Shown here in pieces: positions 21,095 through 31,791 of a stretch of 64,000 bases of DNA. Origin of the DNA: Anthonomus grandis grandis (lineage: Eukaryota > Arthropoda > Insecta > Coleoptera > Curculionidae). Every line of letters starts with the position of its first letter. Position 1 is the stretch's first letter. Where the stretch lies: NCBI RefSeq assembly GCF_022605725.1, contig NC_065546.1, positions 33,972,227-34,036,226 on the forward strand. The letters run 5' to 3'. The position numbers and the translations under genes were made by a program. The notes beneath the pieces were generated by a model. It was not told where the DNA came from. It saw only the letters and a program-made list of their open reading frames with translations, and ran no database searches.

Positions 21095-24000
21095 ATGGCT
21101 GTGTTTGCAGCTGCCCAACTGTTGGATGAACTCATGGGTAGGCACAGAAATGTGGCCCCCAATGAAAAAGTACAGACTACTGATTGGGAAGACCCAGAGG
21201 TAAGACAGTTTTTGGTTCTAGTCGACTTTAGGTATCTCCGAATTTTAACATTTTTGAATATGAAATAGTAAGCTAATCTTCTTTGGACTATTTTAAGCAA
21301 AAAAAATTGGAGGATGAATAACATTTTCTTTAATAAAATAATAAAAACAAAAAAAATCATGACCATGTGTACCTATGTACGATATAAACTCGTATTTGAA
21401 CATTCTCCGCAAGCCCTTCATGGTTTAATGGTAATGAGAGTGAACTATGAGTCGGTCGGCCTGGGTTCAGAGTTCAATTGTGCCAGTTTTACTTCTTTTA
21501 TTTTTTTGCAAATAAGAATTTTGTAGTTTTGGAAAAATTATTAAATTTAAATGAAATTATACATAAAACATGACCAAAAAGACAAAATTGTTTATATAAC
21601 ATAAAAAAAAAAATGATTTTACCTTTTCTTGTAATTAAGTCCCTTTATTTTCGTGTATAAGAACATACCAAAGACACCCATAATGTATTATTTATTGTTG
21701 TGTACTTTTTACATTTCAATCCTAATTAAAAACAATATGAAATATAGGCATATTCTATTTAAAATTAAGTCTAAAGAATATTAATTTTTTATATAAATAA
21801 CAAAAACAAAATTCCCTTCCACCTTCCTTCATTATTCTTTTTTATTGATGTTTGACATAACGCCGCGAGGTGACAGCCTTGCCATACATGTTCTTTGATT
21901 AAAGAATTTTTTTGATTGGATTGGATTGGGATAAATTGTTTTAAGCTCTCTTATGCTCAAACAAGTACTCTTTATGCTCAAATTTTAAAATATTGCAAAA
22001 TCGGAGATACTTAAAGTTGACAAGACCCCAGTTTTTCTCAAAATTGTTGAAATTAGAACCATTTGGTGTTAGTGGGAGGGCAAAGGCAATTCTCATAGAA
22101 TCACATTTAGGGCTATATAAACTATACCTATACATGCAATTTGATATTTAAATAAGTAGTGAAATGTGAAATAGCATTTAAAAAAAGTTTTATTAACCTA
22201 TGTAGAACATTTTTTCTAAAAGATGGTGGGGCACATTGAAAATTCTAAGGCTTAGAAGTTTATGTGGTCCTATTGACTCTAAAACAAGGTTTCACTTTCA
22301 GTTTTCATTTTTATTTAACCTAGTTTTAATGTAAAAAATCTCAGAAAAGTGATAATTTTGAAATTTTATTTCAGTTTTGTAAATTCTTCATGGTAAAGTT
22401 TTGCCCTCATGATCTTTTTGTCAACACCAGAGCTGATTTGGGGCCCTGCTTAAAAACCCATGATGAAGAAGCCAAAAAACTATTTGAGGAAGCAAAAAAG
22501 ACCCATTTCAAAAAAATCCAATATCAAGAAGATTTCATAAGGTTCTGCACCTCCATGTTGAATGATGTTGAAAGAAAAATAGTTAAAGGTAGACAAAGAT
22601 TGGCGTTGAGCGGTAAAAATGTCTTGGCCTCCACAAATCCGCAATTAGCTGAAAAAAATGCAGAAAAAATTGGTGTATTAAATGAGCGAATCAATGAGCT
22701 AGAAAAAGAGGCTGAACAGGCTGGTACTGATGGAAATGTAGAGCAAGCTCAGGGTTTAATGAAGCTGTGTGACCAATTAAAAGAAGAAAGAGACTCATTG
22801 AAAAGAGCTGAACTAGGTACCTTGGGTCTTACAGCACAACTAGCAGTCGAACAGGAGAAGCAAATGGAAGTCTGTGAGGTTTGTGGGGCTTTTTTGATTG
22901 TCGGGGATGCACAGCAGAGAATTGATGATCATTTAATGGGTAAACAGCATATGGGCTATATGAGGCTTAAAACTGCTTTAGAAGAAATCACTGATCTGGT
23001 TAGGGAGCTTAAGGAACCTAAGAAGTTTGGTAGAGAGGGAGAGAGGAGCAGGGATAGGGATAGGAGCCGCTCAAGACAAAAAATGGGGTAAGTTTTAGTG
23101 TGAATTTATGTAAGTGAGGGGTTATTTGTATGGTTAATGAATTCAAAGTGGTCCTACATATAAAGTATATTTTTTACTTTAGGACTGGAAGCCCTGAAAA
23201 AACTTACATTTACATCAAATAACTGAATTACTTAAGACTGACTATAATAGATAGATAAATTCATATATTAATTCATATAGATAAAAAATAAGTATAAAAT
23301 AAGAGCACTAAGAGCACTAAGCGACATTTCCTCGTTTGGAGAAAATTCAATTTGTATATTTCAAGCTATCCCGGAAATTGTATTGTAAAAATTTTGCAAT
23401 GGTGTTTAAAAAAAAATATTCTATATAAGAGGTAAAATAAAGAGGATTATTGAATTTTATAAAAATTTCATAGGATCAAGGTCCAAAATGTCATTTTTGG
23501 TCTTTGGTTCCTTTTTGAAAAACTGAAAATTCAATAATCTGTTATAGTTGTCTGTCTGTCTGTCCATATTGTATGATAGAAATTATGATTATAAGGTAAA
23601 ATAAAAAGCAATTATAGACAAAAATTTTAATTAGAGCTTTAGCAAAACTTTTGTTTTAAAGCTTTTTTTATTTATATTAAAAAAAAAATTAAATTTCTTC
23701 AATTTCAAAGTCAATTTCAGGTCCAAATCCTTCCAAGTCTTCTTCAAAATTTGCTGTTTGCAGTTTGGTGTTATAAAAGTTCTTACACACTTCGGGAACT
23801 AAAGTCATGAGGCTTTGGATATCCGCTTCCTTTTTTCAGAAATCGGTTTTCCCTCTGGATATAATATTTTTAGTTTTACTCTAAAATCTCCATTTAAAGT
23901 TTTGAGTTTAATACCTTTAGATCTTTTGTCTATTTTTAGCTCCCTGTAATCGACTTCGACGTGCGAGTGTTGAAAAAAGATGCTATAAGGATTTTCTTTT

Positions 24001-27000
24001 TCGATTTTGATTATTCTAGCATTTAGCCAATCAACCTTTTCACCTGTTTCAAATACCTTTCTGTTTGAAATAGCCTTCTCAACATATGTGTTCGAGATTT
24101 ATTTCTTGTTTCAAAGTCTCACTTTTCTGGTTTTGTAGTTTTACTTGCTGGCTATCACATACATTGCAAGTATCTTTTATTGGAGGCTTTCTTCTTAAAT
24201 TGAAATTTTCATAAAATATTTTTTTGTAGGTACTTAAACTAACAAAAGGATTATTTTCAGACAAGTATAGTGAATGCATTTTTGGAACTGAAAGATCAGG
24301 GTTTAAGTACTTTGCATCTGATTTTTCCCTAGTGTAATGCGATATGTAGGTTGGGAACATAGCTATGTGACCAAGAACAGCATCCTTAGTAATTTCGGAT
24401 ATTTTATTTAAACCTCCTGATTTCTTGCCCCTTTTATGTTTAATGCAATCATTATTTAATTTTTTTACTTCAGTATGAATTCTTTTTGTTGAGATTTGAT
24501 ATGTTTTAATGAACATTTCTCGACATACATTCTCATTTCCTAATTTATAAACTCTTGTGTAACGTCTTTTCACTGAAACGTGACGACTGTTAGAAACTCG
24601 TTTTCTTTGTATTTCATTAACTTGAACTGTTGCTGCTAAAAATGCTGTTTGAACATCATAAGATCGTAAATTCCAAAAATTCAGCTCGTTTTTGTTGGTC
24701 AACTTTTTCCTGACATTTCATTTTGCAGTTGCATTCAAAATCTATAAAAGTTTTTGATTCGACTCGTCTTCCTGTTACTGAATAATGTGGCAAGTTAGAG
24801 TCCTTTAATTTTTTTCGTAGTTTAAAAGTTTGCTCTGGAAATTTCCTCTTTCTTCCTTTCTTTGGCCTCCTTTCACCATTTTCCTTAACACTTTTTTAAC
24901 ACTAGTTTTTCCTTTTTGCGTATTACCGCTAAAGGGTAATCCTCTTCTGAATCTGAAGAGGTAGTAATATCTGTCTTTCAGACTGTGGAATCTCTTCATT
25001 AGTTTGATCAGATGCTTCATTAATCTTTTCAGATTCCTGCAAGAGAACATTAAAATAGAAATAAGTTGTTACGCTTTTAATTACCCTTTATCTTACTACT
25101 TAAAATGTAAAACTTCAAAACTTACGTCTATGTAATTTTCAGTATCTTGAAGAATAGCCACATTAGAAGATTGACCACAATAATTTTCATAGGAGGTATC
25201 CAAGTTATTTGCATTAATAAGATAACTTGATACCTCATAATTCTTGTCTGGCACACCATCTTGGTTTATCAAGAGTGTATTATTGAAAATAGTATCATTA
25301 TTGGTAGCAACATTAAATTTGTTGGCAGACAAATCACTAGTTTCCTACAAGAAAGCATTAATTTAAAATTATGATCAACAATCTATAGTCAAAATAATGT
25401 TATAGGATCGTCTTTCTAAATAAAGCTAATTTTATTGCACATTTATAACGACAAAATTGGATGAGTTCCCAAAAACTCCTAAACAAATTAGGAAGACATT
25501 ATCATGGTATATTTTTAATAGTTTTCGAAACCTAAGGTAAAAATTATTAAAAGTGAAATTAAGAAACTAAACGAACAAATATTTTACTTTTATTTTATAT
25601 TATATTTTATCTGTCGTGTTTATGTAGCGACCTTAAGAACTAAATTATTTTTTTACTTAGGTTTTTCTCTGCAATTTGACTTATCTCAGTTTGGTTAGGT
25701 GAAATATTTTCTTTCAAACTCCTGCTATTGCTAATGTCATTGTAGTCCAAAATGTCAATACTATTGACTGGTAAAACTTCAACTTTCTATAAAAAAGTTA
25801 CAAATAACTATGTACTATATTAAATTTAAATACTCTTTAATTAAACTTTTAAATTTACTTATTACTTACTTGAAAACTACTGCAGGCTAATTCCACCAAC
25901 TTTTCACACCTGGTAAGATTTCTTTTCAACATTTTGATAAAAAAATTCTTAAACCATCAACCACCAACAAAAAAAACTGCAGCACTTACACTGAACAAAA
26001 TAATATATAAACCACACAACAGAATAATAACTTTGAGGTTTCTAACCTCATACGAGAAGAACCAAACGCCGCATATCGATGTCTATAGATTATCTAAACA
26101 GAACCAGTCGCTTGGATCGGTTTAGATAAACAAGGAAACTGTGTTTAGTTGAATGGCGTTTGGTTCATCTGCTCATAGATGGCGCCACGGGTATTATTTT
26201 TATATGGGTATTTAGCAAAATACGGGTAACAGATAAACAGGTCGCTTGGTGCCATTTGCTTAATTTAGTCGTTTTGGCGCTTGGTTCCCTTTAGATAAGC
26301 GGTAGCCATATACTCTTGAATAAAATAAAAAGCCTTTGTTTGCAGTTATAGTTTAGATCCTTTTTTATCTCTTTATCAAATTTTTTCCTTAACTTTATTG
26401 GGAGTTTATTTCAAAATTCCATACAACCAAAATATTATGATGCACCACATTTCTCTTCACAAATGTAAAATTTGGCTTATAAAAAAAATTTGTTAGCATG
26501 CTTGTTACTCAATTACAGGAAAGAATAAAAAATGCATCACACTCTATGTACTAAAGCATACTATATACCAAAAAGACCCTCCAAGACTTACCTAGTTTAT
26601 ACATTCTATAATGGTTGATAACTGTTGAACAGAAATGTCTTACCATTCATTTAAATTATTATTATTATAATTCTGACACATTATATTATGTAACCTGATA
26701 TTATGTGGATGTTAGCAGAGACCATTTTAGATTTTCAAAAAATATTTTATTATCAAGTACACAAGAAATACAAATATAAATACAGCAAAAGTTTAAGATA
26801 TTATTGTAAAATGGTTTATAGGATTCCTGATAAGGTAAATCGAGTATAGTTCTAAGCACCTCTTTTTTCCAAATAAAAATTGAATTCCTTCCATTGAGTC
26901 TCTTGAATTTTCCCAAAGTATAATCTCATATCTGACCCTGACTGTATATAGATCGACATGATATGCTGAAAGGGCAGACATGTCTGCTGCCACTAAATGA

Positions 27001-28033
27001 ACATGGTTCCAATCTTTCATCCCTCAATATTCCAAGGAAGTTAACTGACCTCTGCATTCTTACCTTTATTCTTCCAATTTGCACTAAAGAGTTTTCATTT
27101 GGTCTTTGTTGTAAATTCAATATTTACATTTTATTGACATTCAATAAAAGATTAGTCATGCTAAACCAGTTGGTCTTCCAGAGATTTTACGGTATCAGAC
27201 AGTCAATTTGAACACTCCTATTCAGTGTTTTGGCTGCATATAAGATTTGTGTCATTAGCAAACTTGACCATGTCATAATAAACATTAGTAACATCATTGA
27301 TGGTGTAGATTGACCTCTGAAGCATATATGGGTAATTTTTTATTTTCTTGTAGCTGTAATTACACTGTCTACCATCACCAGTGCTATCAAATACACACTG
27401 CCTACAATTTGACAAGTATGACTCTAAAAGTTCACATCAACACTTTCAAGGCCTGGGAATGGTCAAAAAAATTGCCATTGTAGCTTTGCGATTGATGCAA
27501 TAATTTTCTTGGCTAACTGTTGATTTGTCTTTCCTAAAGCTGTTTTGTTTTTCTATTAGTATTTGGTGTTTTTTAAGATAAGTTTCAAGGCTGTGTAATA
27601 AAAACTTAAAATACCCGAAAGATGTAAAAGAATGTTTTCAAAATGTCCCTGACATTCATAATCAAGGGTTTAGGTTAATTTCTAAAGATTAATTTGATTT
27701 TTTATTACAAACAATTTGGTTGGCAAATAGTCAATATTTAAAACAGAAAACTTTTAATTTTAGAGAAAAAGAGAAGAGGAATGATGATAGATATGGAAAA
27801 GAAAGGAGGCATAGAGGTCACAGTAGAGATGAGGAAGGAAAACAGGGTGAGAGGTCCAGAGATAAGGAAAGAAGACACCATTCGGATAAGGAAGGTATGT
27901 CAATTTTACTTATTGTCTTTTCTATTAAAGTTGATTAAGGTTGTTCGAGTCTAATGTTATGTACATTTTTTTTTCAGACCGCCACAGACATCACCACCAT
28001 CATCACCACCATTCGCACCGTCACCGCCGTTAA
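21095..28033 (+). CDS. Luc7l3: LUC7L3/CROP-type U1 snRNP protein, four coding exons
   Basis: Exons 21095-21199, 22375-23087, 27764-27894 and 27978-28033 join in frame at GT/AG sites to give 334 residues. The protein starts MAVFAAAQLLDELMGRHRN, the characteristic LUC7L3 N-terminus. A first CCCH-type zinc finger spans the exon 1/2 junction (CKFFMVKFCPHDLF...C...H). A central coiled coil (residues about 85-195) contains ARLALSG- and AQGLMKL-like segments. The second zinc finger is CEVCGAFLIVGDAQ...H....H (from about residue 202). The C-terminus is Arg/Asp/Ser rich and ends in a run of seven histidines. It acts in the nucleus in U1 snRNP 5' splice-site selection. Intron 3 is 4.7 kb and full of transposon debris. 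No coding damage is seen. Confidence 0.92.
21200..22374 (+). other. Intron 1 of the LUC7L3 gene
   Basis: Begins GTAAGA and ends TTTATTTCAG. Apart from a tRNA-like segment near 21397-21490, it is AT-rich and without recognisable genes. Confidence 0.8.
21397..21490 (+). repeat. tRNA-like segment, possible SINE head
   Basis: TGGTTTAATGG (about 21420) fits the Pol III A-box pattern TRGYNNARNNG. About 40 bases on, GGTTCAGAGTTCAATTG resembles a decayed B box. The acceptor arms do not pair, so it is not a working tRNA. A tRNA-derived SINE or a tRNA pseudogene are the options. Confidence 0.3.
23700..25932 (-). pseudogene. Second copy of the unnamed transposase-like family, antisense in LUC7L3 intron 3, core deleted
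   Basis: Read on the minus strand: exon 1 about 25932-25874 (MLKRNLTRCEK..., donor GTAAGT), exon 2 about 25786-25662, exon 3 about 25345-25126 (donor GTAAGT), then exon 4 from about 25035. These carry a short Cys motif (FECNCKMKC), NFWNLRSYDVQ, VCREMFIKTY and a CNVCDSQQ segment, ending at 24079. Downstream, about 24050-23700 encodes the C-terminal part (VDWLNARIIKIEKENPYSI ... EEI stop). The central acidic core seen at 17758-18100 in the other copy is missing. Shared landmarks with 16021-18602 are VCRE(F/M)F, the Cys pair, and a C-terminal L-P-I...Y pattern. Several frame breaks. It cannot be active. Confidence 0.6.
25933..26699. repeat. Promoter-side block of the antisense gene with nested inverted repeats
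   Basis: GAACCAAACGCC (26059-26070) pairs perfectly with GGCGTTTGGTTC (26155-26166). Inside it TATCTAAAC (26091-26099) pairs with GTTTAGATA (26120-26128). The block lies just upstream of the antisense transposase-like gene, so it may be its terminal repeat or promoter. The rest, to 26699, is AT-rich with nothing recognisable. Confidence 0.45.
26700..27480 (-). pseudogene. Decayed non-LTR retrotransposon RT/thumb fragment
   Basis: On the minus strand, MVKFANDTNLICS (about 27270-27235) is a mutated form of the FADD RT motif. Further on, VNFLGI followed by an H/W-rich stretch (about 27040) is the palm-to-thumb segment, and KRLNGRNSIFIWKKEVLRTI (about 26900) and ESYKPF match the thumb/C-terminal part of Jockey/CR1-type ORF2. 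Stops and frame changes throughout. It lies antisense in LUC7L3 intron 3. Confidence 0.6.
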
Positions 28034-28780
28034 AACAGGCACACCTACTAATTTAATCTATAATAGACCAGTAAGAGTTGCCCCAAGCAGGTATGTATAA
28101 TTTTTTAAGAAAGTCTCAATCAGGGTTGTCTTTCAGGTGCTACAGGTTAGTGGATCAGATATTTTTTTTGTTTTATTTAGTTATTTATCAATTTAATTAT
28201 TTATTAATTTATTTATGGTGGCTCAGCTACAAGACCACACTTCCATTTTTTCATATAATGTTATAATCAACAAATAATAGTTACTTATCGACCATGTTTT
28301 GTCTTCTGGAAAGTTTTCAGCGAGAACCACTCCTGCAATACCGCAAAAGGTTGGAAAACGGTGTTAGCGCGCAAATTTTTTTGTACTTTTGTAATAAGAG
28401 GTATTTATAGCATAAGTTTTAATACTAGTTTAACAGCGTTTCAGGTATTTTTTTTATTGTGGATACCTTGGGATAGATTTTTAATGGTTTATAGGGGCCC
28501 TTGGATATAATTTTCTTTTAGTGTATAAGTTGTCTTTGTATGATATCGTTAATTGTTGGTAAATTGCAAAGATTTACCAGTAAGAAACTTTTCATGTTTA
28601 ACAGGCAACTTATACTGATTATGGCAGTCTTTAGACTAACTTCAATATGAATATGTTATGGCAAACCAGATGTAGTTTTATTTACTTTGATTTGGATTAA
28701 AAGGCATACACAATTAAAGCTTAATGTAAACTATATTCTATTCTATGTCTAACAGACTACATTTCTTCTTAAAGTGAGCT
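28034..28780 (+). other. Probable 3' UTR of LUC7L3 and downstream AT-rich DNA
   Basis: Follows the TAA at 28031-28033. A possible additional donor (GCAGGTATGTAT near 28087) suggests a spliced 3' UTR. No ORF of note. Confidence 0.4.
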
Positions 28781-29470
28781 TCTGGAAGGATCAAGTATTT
28801 TAATTCTATTCATAATTTATATGTAAATTTTAAATTTAAAATATGTTAGGTTTATTGCGAGATAAAGAAAGAAAATTTCAAGTCCACTCATTTTTCTCAT
28901 CAATGATATTGGTTATAAGTTCACACTAATACTTTCTCTCTTGCCTAAATATTTCAAAATTTAGTGTATTAGGCGGAAAATCTTAACATGATCTAATCTA
29001 AAACTGAGGTTATAACTGCTAGATTTAACACTCTTAATTCCTGTATAAAAGCTTATAAAGTGATATCTGTTAACATTTAGAGATAAATGGTTATTGCGTG
29101 TTCACTCTACAAAGATATCAGTATTTGAATGTAAAGATATAACATCGTCTTCTGACTTGATTATTTTGAAAAGTTTTTGAAAAAAATTTATATCTGTAAA
29201 TAGTAGGCTACTGCAAGAAAGTACAGTTTCACTTATTAAAAAGGTTAAACAACAAAGGTGACAGATGACGACCCTGAAGTACTCCAGATGTTACTCCTAT
29301 ATTTTTTTGAACAAAATTGCATTCTACAACTTTGCATTCTAAAAATATTCCATATTTTTTATAGTGTTGTTTCAGATAGTTCAGTATAGCCGAATCTTTA
29401 GTACAAGCCTCCGTGAACATATTTGACGTTAGTATTTTCAAAATTAAGAGAAGCTAAATTAAAAATCCAA
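28781..29470 (-). pseudogene. Non-LTR reverse transcriptase fragment
   Basis: Minus-strand reading gives NIGVTSGVLQGRHLSPLLFN (about 29310-29250), the RT block before the catalytic loop. Broken pieces of the following INDI and NxLSLNV segments lie toward 28990. No intact catalytic Asp pair and no full-length frame. Jockey/CR1-like by motif. Mostly decayed. Confidence 0.6.
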
Positions 29471-30300
29471 ATTGATAAATGCATATTTCTTAGAAAAGAA
29501 GTAGATTTTTAGGTCACGTCGTAACAATGCGAAACAATTAAGCTCAGTCCAAAAATTAATTTTTATCGCTGGATAGTTAGCGACCTATGTTCCTCTGACT
29601 TAAAAATTGGAAGGAGAAAACTGTTTTTTTCCAAGTATTTGGAAACTCACATTCAGTTATCGATTTGTTAAATAATATAAAGAGTGGTAGTACATTACAC
29701 ATTATCACGTATATTATATATATTACATTACACAAGGGCTAGAAATAAATATAAAACAATAAAAATTTAAATTATTACACTTTAAAAACCAAACACAATT
29801 CATCAACAGAACACCTAAAGAAAACAAACTGTCATACAGACTCAGCAGATAAATGCAGGCAACAAAGTCAGACCCCAAATTATATTTACCAAATATTTGA
29901 TTTTCCTAAAAAATATCTTGGCTTCAAGATTTCTTATATGGATTGGAATAACATGAAAGAATTGGACACAATAGTAATCAGAGCTTTGTCTGCTTCCAGA
30001 GAGCCTGTGATAGGCTGTGATAATATTTCGACTATGTCTGGTATTGAAATGGTGTATATCTTAATAAGTTATATACTGTGAGATTGTATTAACAATGTAA
30101 ACTAAAATTGATAAATTTTAGAGAACCTTAAAGTTGTACATGGCTAGAATGGCCTCAGTTCAAAATTGCATATCACATATTTGCAGAAAAGTAACTAAGT
30201 ATGGTAGGCAGACAAAAGAGTAGACAAGGATATAATAATGAGTGTATCAGTTGTACACTGTGTTCGATTAATAACTAAAACATGCTATAATAAATTAAAA
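29471..30300. other. AT-rich DNA without recognisable genes
   Basis: I see no ORF, terminal repeat or RNA gene. Possibly an older part of the non-LTR copy around 30304-30760. Confidence 0.4.
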
Positions 30301-30303
30301 ATT

Positions 30304-30345
30304 GCTGCCTAGCGCTTTCGGCCGTAGGCCTTCATCAGGGCTTAA
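30304..30345 (-). ncRNA. Hammerhead-ribozyme-like motif
   Basis: On the minus strand: CTGATGA, an extra A, stem GGCC-TAC-GGCC, then GAAA, followed by GCGCTAGGC. This is the core and stem II of a hammerhead (CUGAUGA...GAAA). GCC before the core can pair with GGC after it, and an AGC/GCU stub with a following UA could act as a minimal stem III and cleavage site. One extra A at the base of stem II departs from the canonical core. It follows directly after an RT fragment, where Penelope-type and related retroelements carry such motifs. Confidence 0.35.
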
Positions 30346-30760
30346 GACATTGTTAAAGCAACAACACTATTCGAAAAAATGGTACACAACATATTGCCTA
30401 CGTTTCTTAAGTACGCATTTAAGGATATAATAGCCCTTAAGGCCCTCATCATAAAAAGTATTCTACTTAGCCTGCCTGATAGGTGGTTATTATTATCATC
30501 TCTCTTGTCCAACACACGATCAGAAGCGGAATACCTAATAACATTACTAATATCATCTGCAAAAAGGATATGTTCTAAATGTTGAACATTAGAATGATCA
30601 TTAATGTATATGAGGAATAGCAGGGGGCCAAGGATAGGACCCAGTGGCACACCACGATTCATGCTCCTCTCAGTTGACACACTGTTCATAAAATCCATAT
30701 ATTGACAATGACCATGAAGGTATGACTCAATTAGTGTCACACTATTAACTGAATCACTAA
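30342..30760 (-). pseudogene. Non-LTR/Jockey-like RT fragment
   Basis: Minus strand: ESYLHGHCQYMDF, ERSMNRGVPLGPILGPLLF and ILFADDISNVI (about 30735-30540) are the RT blocks with an intact FADD. After that the frame runs into unrelated residues and stops at 30342. The fingers and thumb are missing. Confidence 0.65.
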
Positions 30761-31791
30761 TGATTCCTCAGGATACCTAGAGATAATTGCGGACCAATAC
30801 GAAATCGGCATTAATTGGAACTAACTTTCGTAGAAAATTAGTTAATTGCATGATACCTCCATATAATCTAGGACCAGTGAAGTCTTTCATGCTTATGGGA
30901 AACATCTTCAGATGCCCTTTTGAATGTGTATATATATAATATATAGCTAGTATATATGGAGCTTGAATATTGAACATATCATTTGAGTACAACTGATCAG
31001 TTGGAAACAGCCCTGACTTTCTTAGAATTACTTTAGCAATATAATTTTAAGTGATCATCAAAGGTTAATTGTGTATATTGCATCCCATAGGTCAATATAT
31101 TTTATATTTTCATATTTTATTCATGTAGTAAATAAAACTTATGAATGAGGAATCTCATTTTTTTTGTAGATATACGGCATGTTGTTCCCATTTAAGATAA
31201 GCATCTATCAATTATCATAATACTTAAGTAGTTTGTACAGGGTCTTTCCCAATATATTGATTCCCCCTCTACAGGGTTTAGGTGAAAAGTTTTAAAAAAA
31301 ATATACAAAACTTCTGGGGTTTGACTTTAAATGTTTGAATCCGATGTCAACATTTTTTTTTCTTTTAGAAATGTCAAGATTTTGACACATGGTCAGTATT
31401 TTCTTATGGAACACCCTCTATATGACTTCATAGTTAAAAAGAAAGGAATTTTATGATTTCAAATATATATGGTTTAACTACTTTTAATTAAACCGTTTTG
31501 GAAATATCGGGCTCCAAACTTTAATAAAATTAAATATTGACGATCTTGGTAGACGGTTCATTGTTATTGTTTGACATTTATTAGGAAACAAATAATTCTA
31601 TTATAAATTATATTAACTAAACTCATAGACAATTTATAATTCATATGATTGAAAAAATTCAACAAGATTATATAACCTGTATTAATAATTATTAATAACA
31701 GGGTACATATAACACAGGTCTACAAAATATAACTTTATGAGAGATGTTTTTAATTTGATAAGTGATTTTATATAAATTTGATACGCTGATT
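30761..31791. other. AT-rich DNA with a possible short mariner MITE
   Basis: No gene. TACAGGGTCTTTCC (near 31237) and GGAACACCCTCTATA (near 31408) resemble mariner termini facing each other about 180 bp apart, with imperfect pairing. Nothing else is recognisable. Confidence 0.3.

Larger units (their letters stand above)
23088..27763 (+). other. Intron 3 of the LUC7L3 gene, filled with transposon remnants
   Basis: Begins GTAAGT and ends TTTTAG. The first 600 bases (to about 23690) are AT-rich with a TGTCTGTCTGTC stretch near 23550. Then come an antisense transposase-like pseudogene, a palindromic block at 26059-26166, and an antisense RT fragment at about 26700-27480. Confidence 0.8.

Noticed and set aside
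21397..21490. Functional tRNA gene
   Set aside because: The acceptor arms do not pair and the B box is poor; kept only as a possible SINE head.
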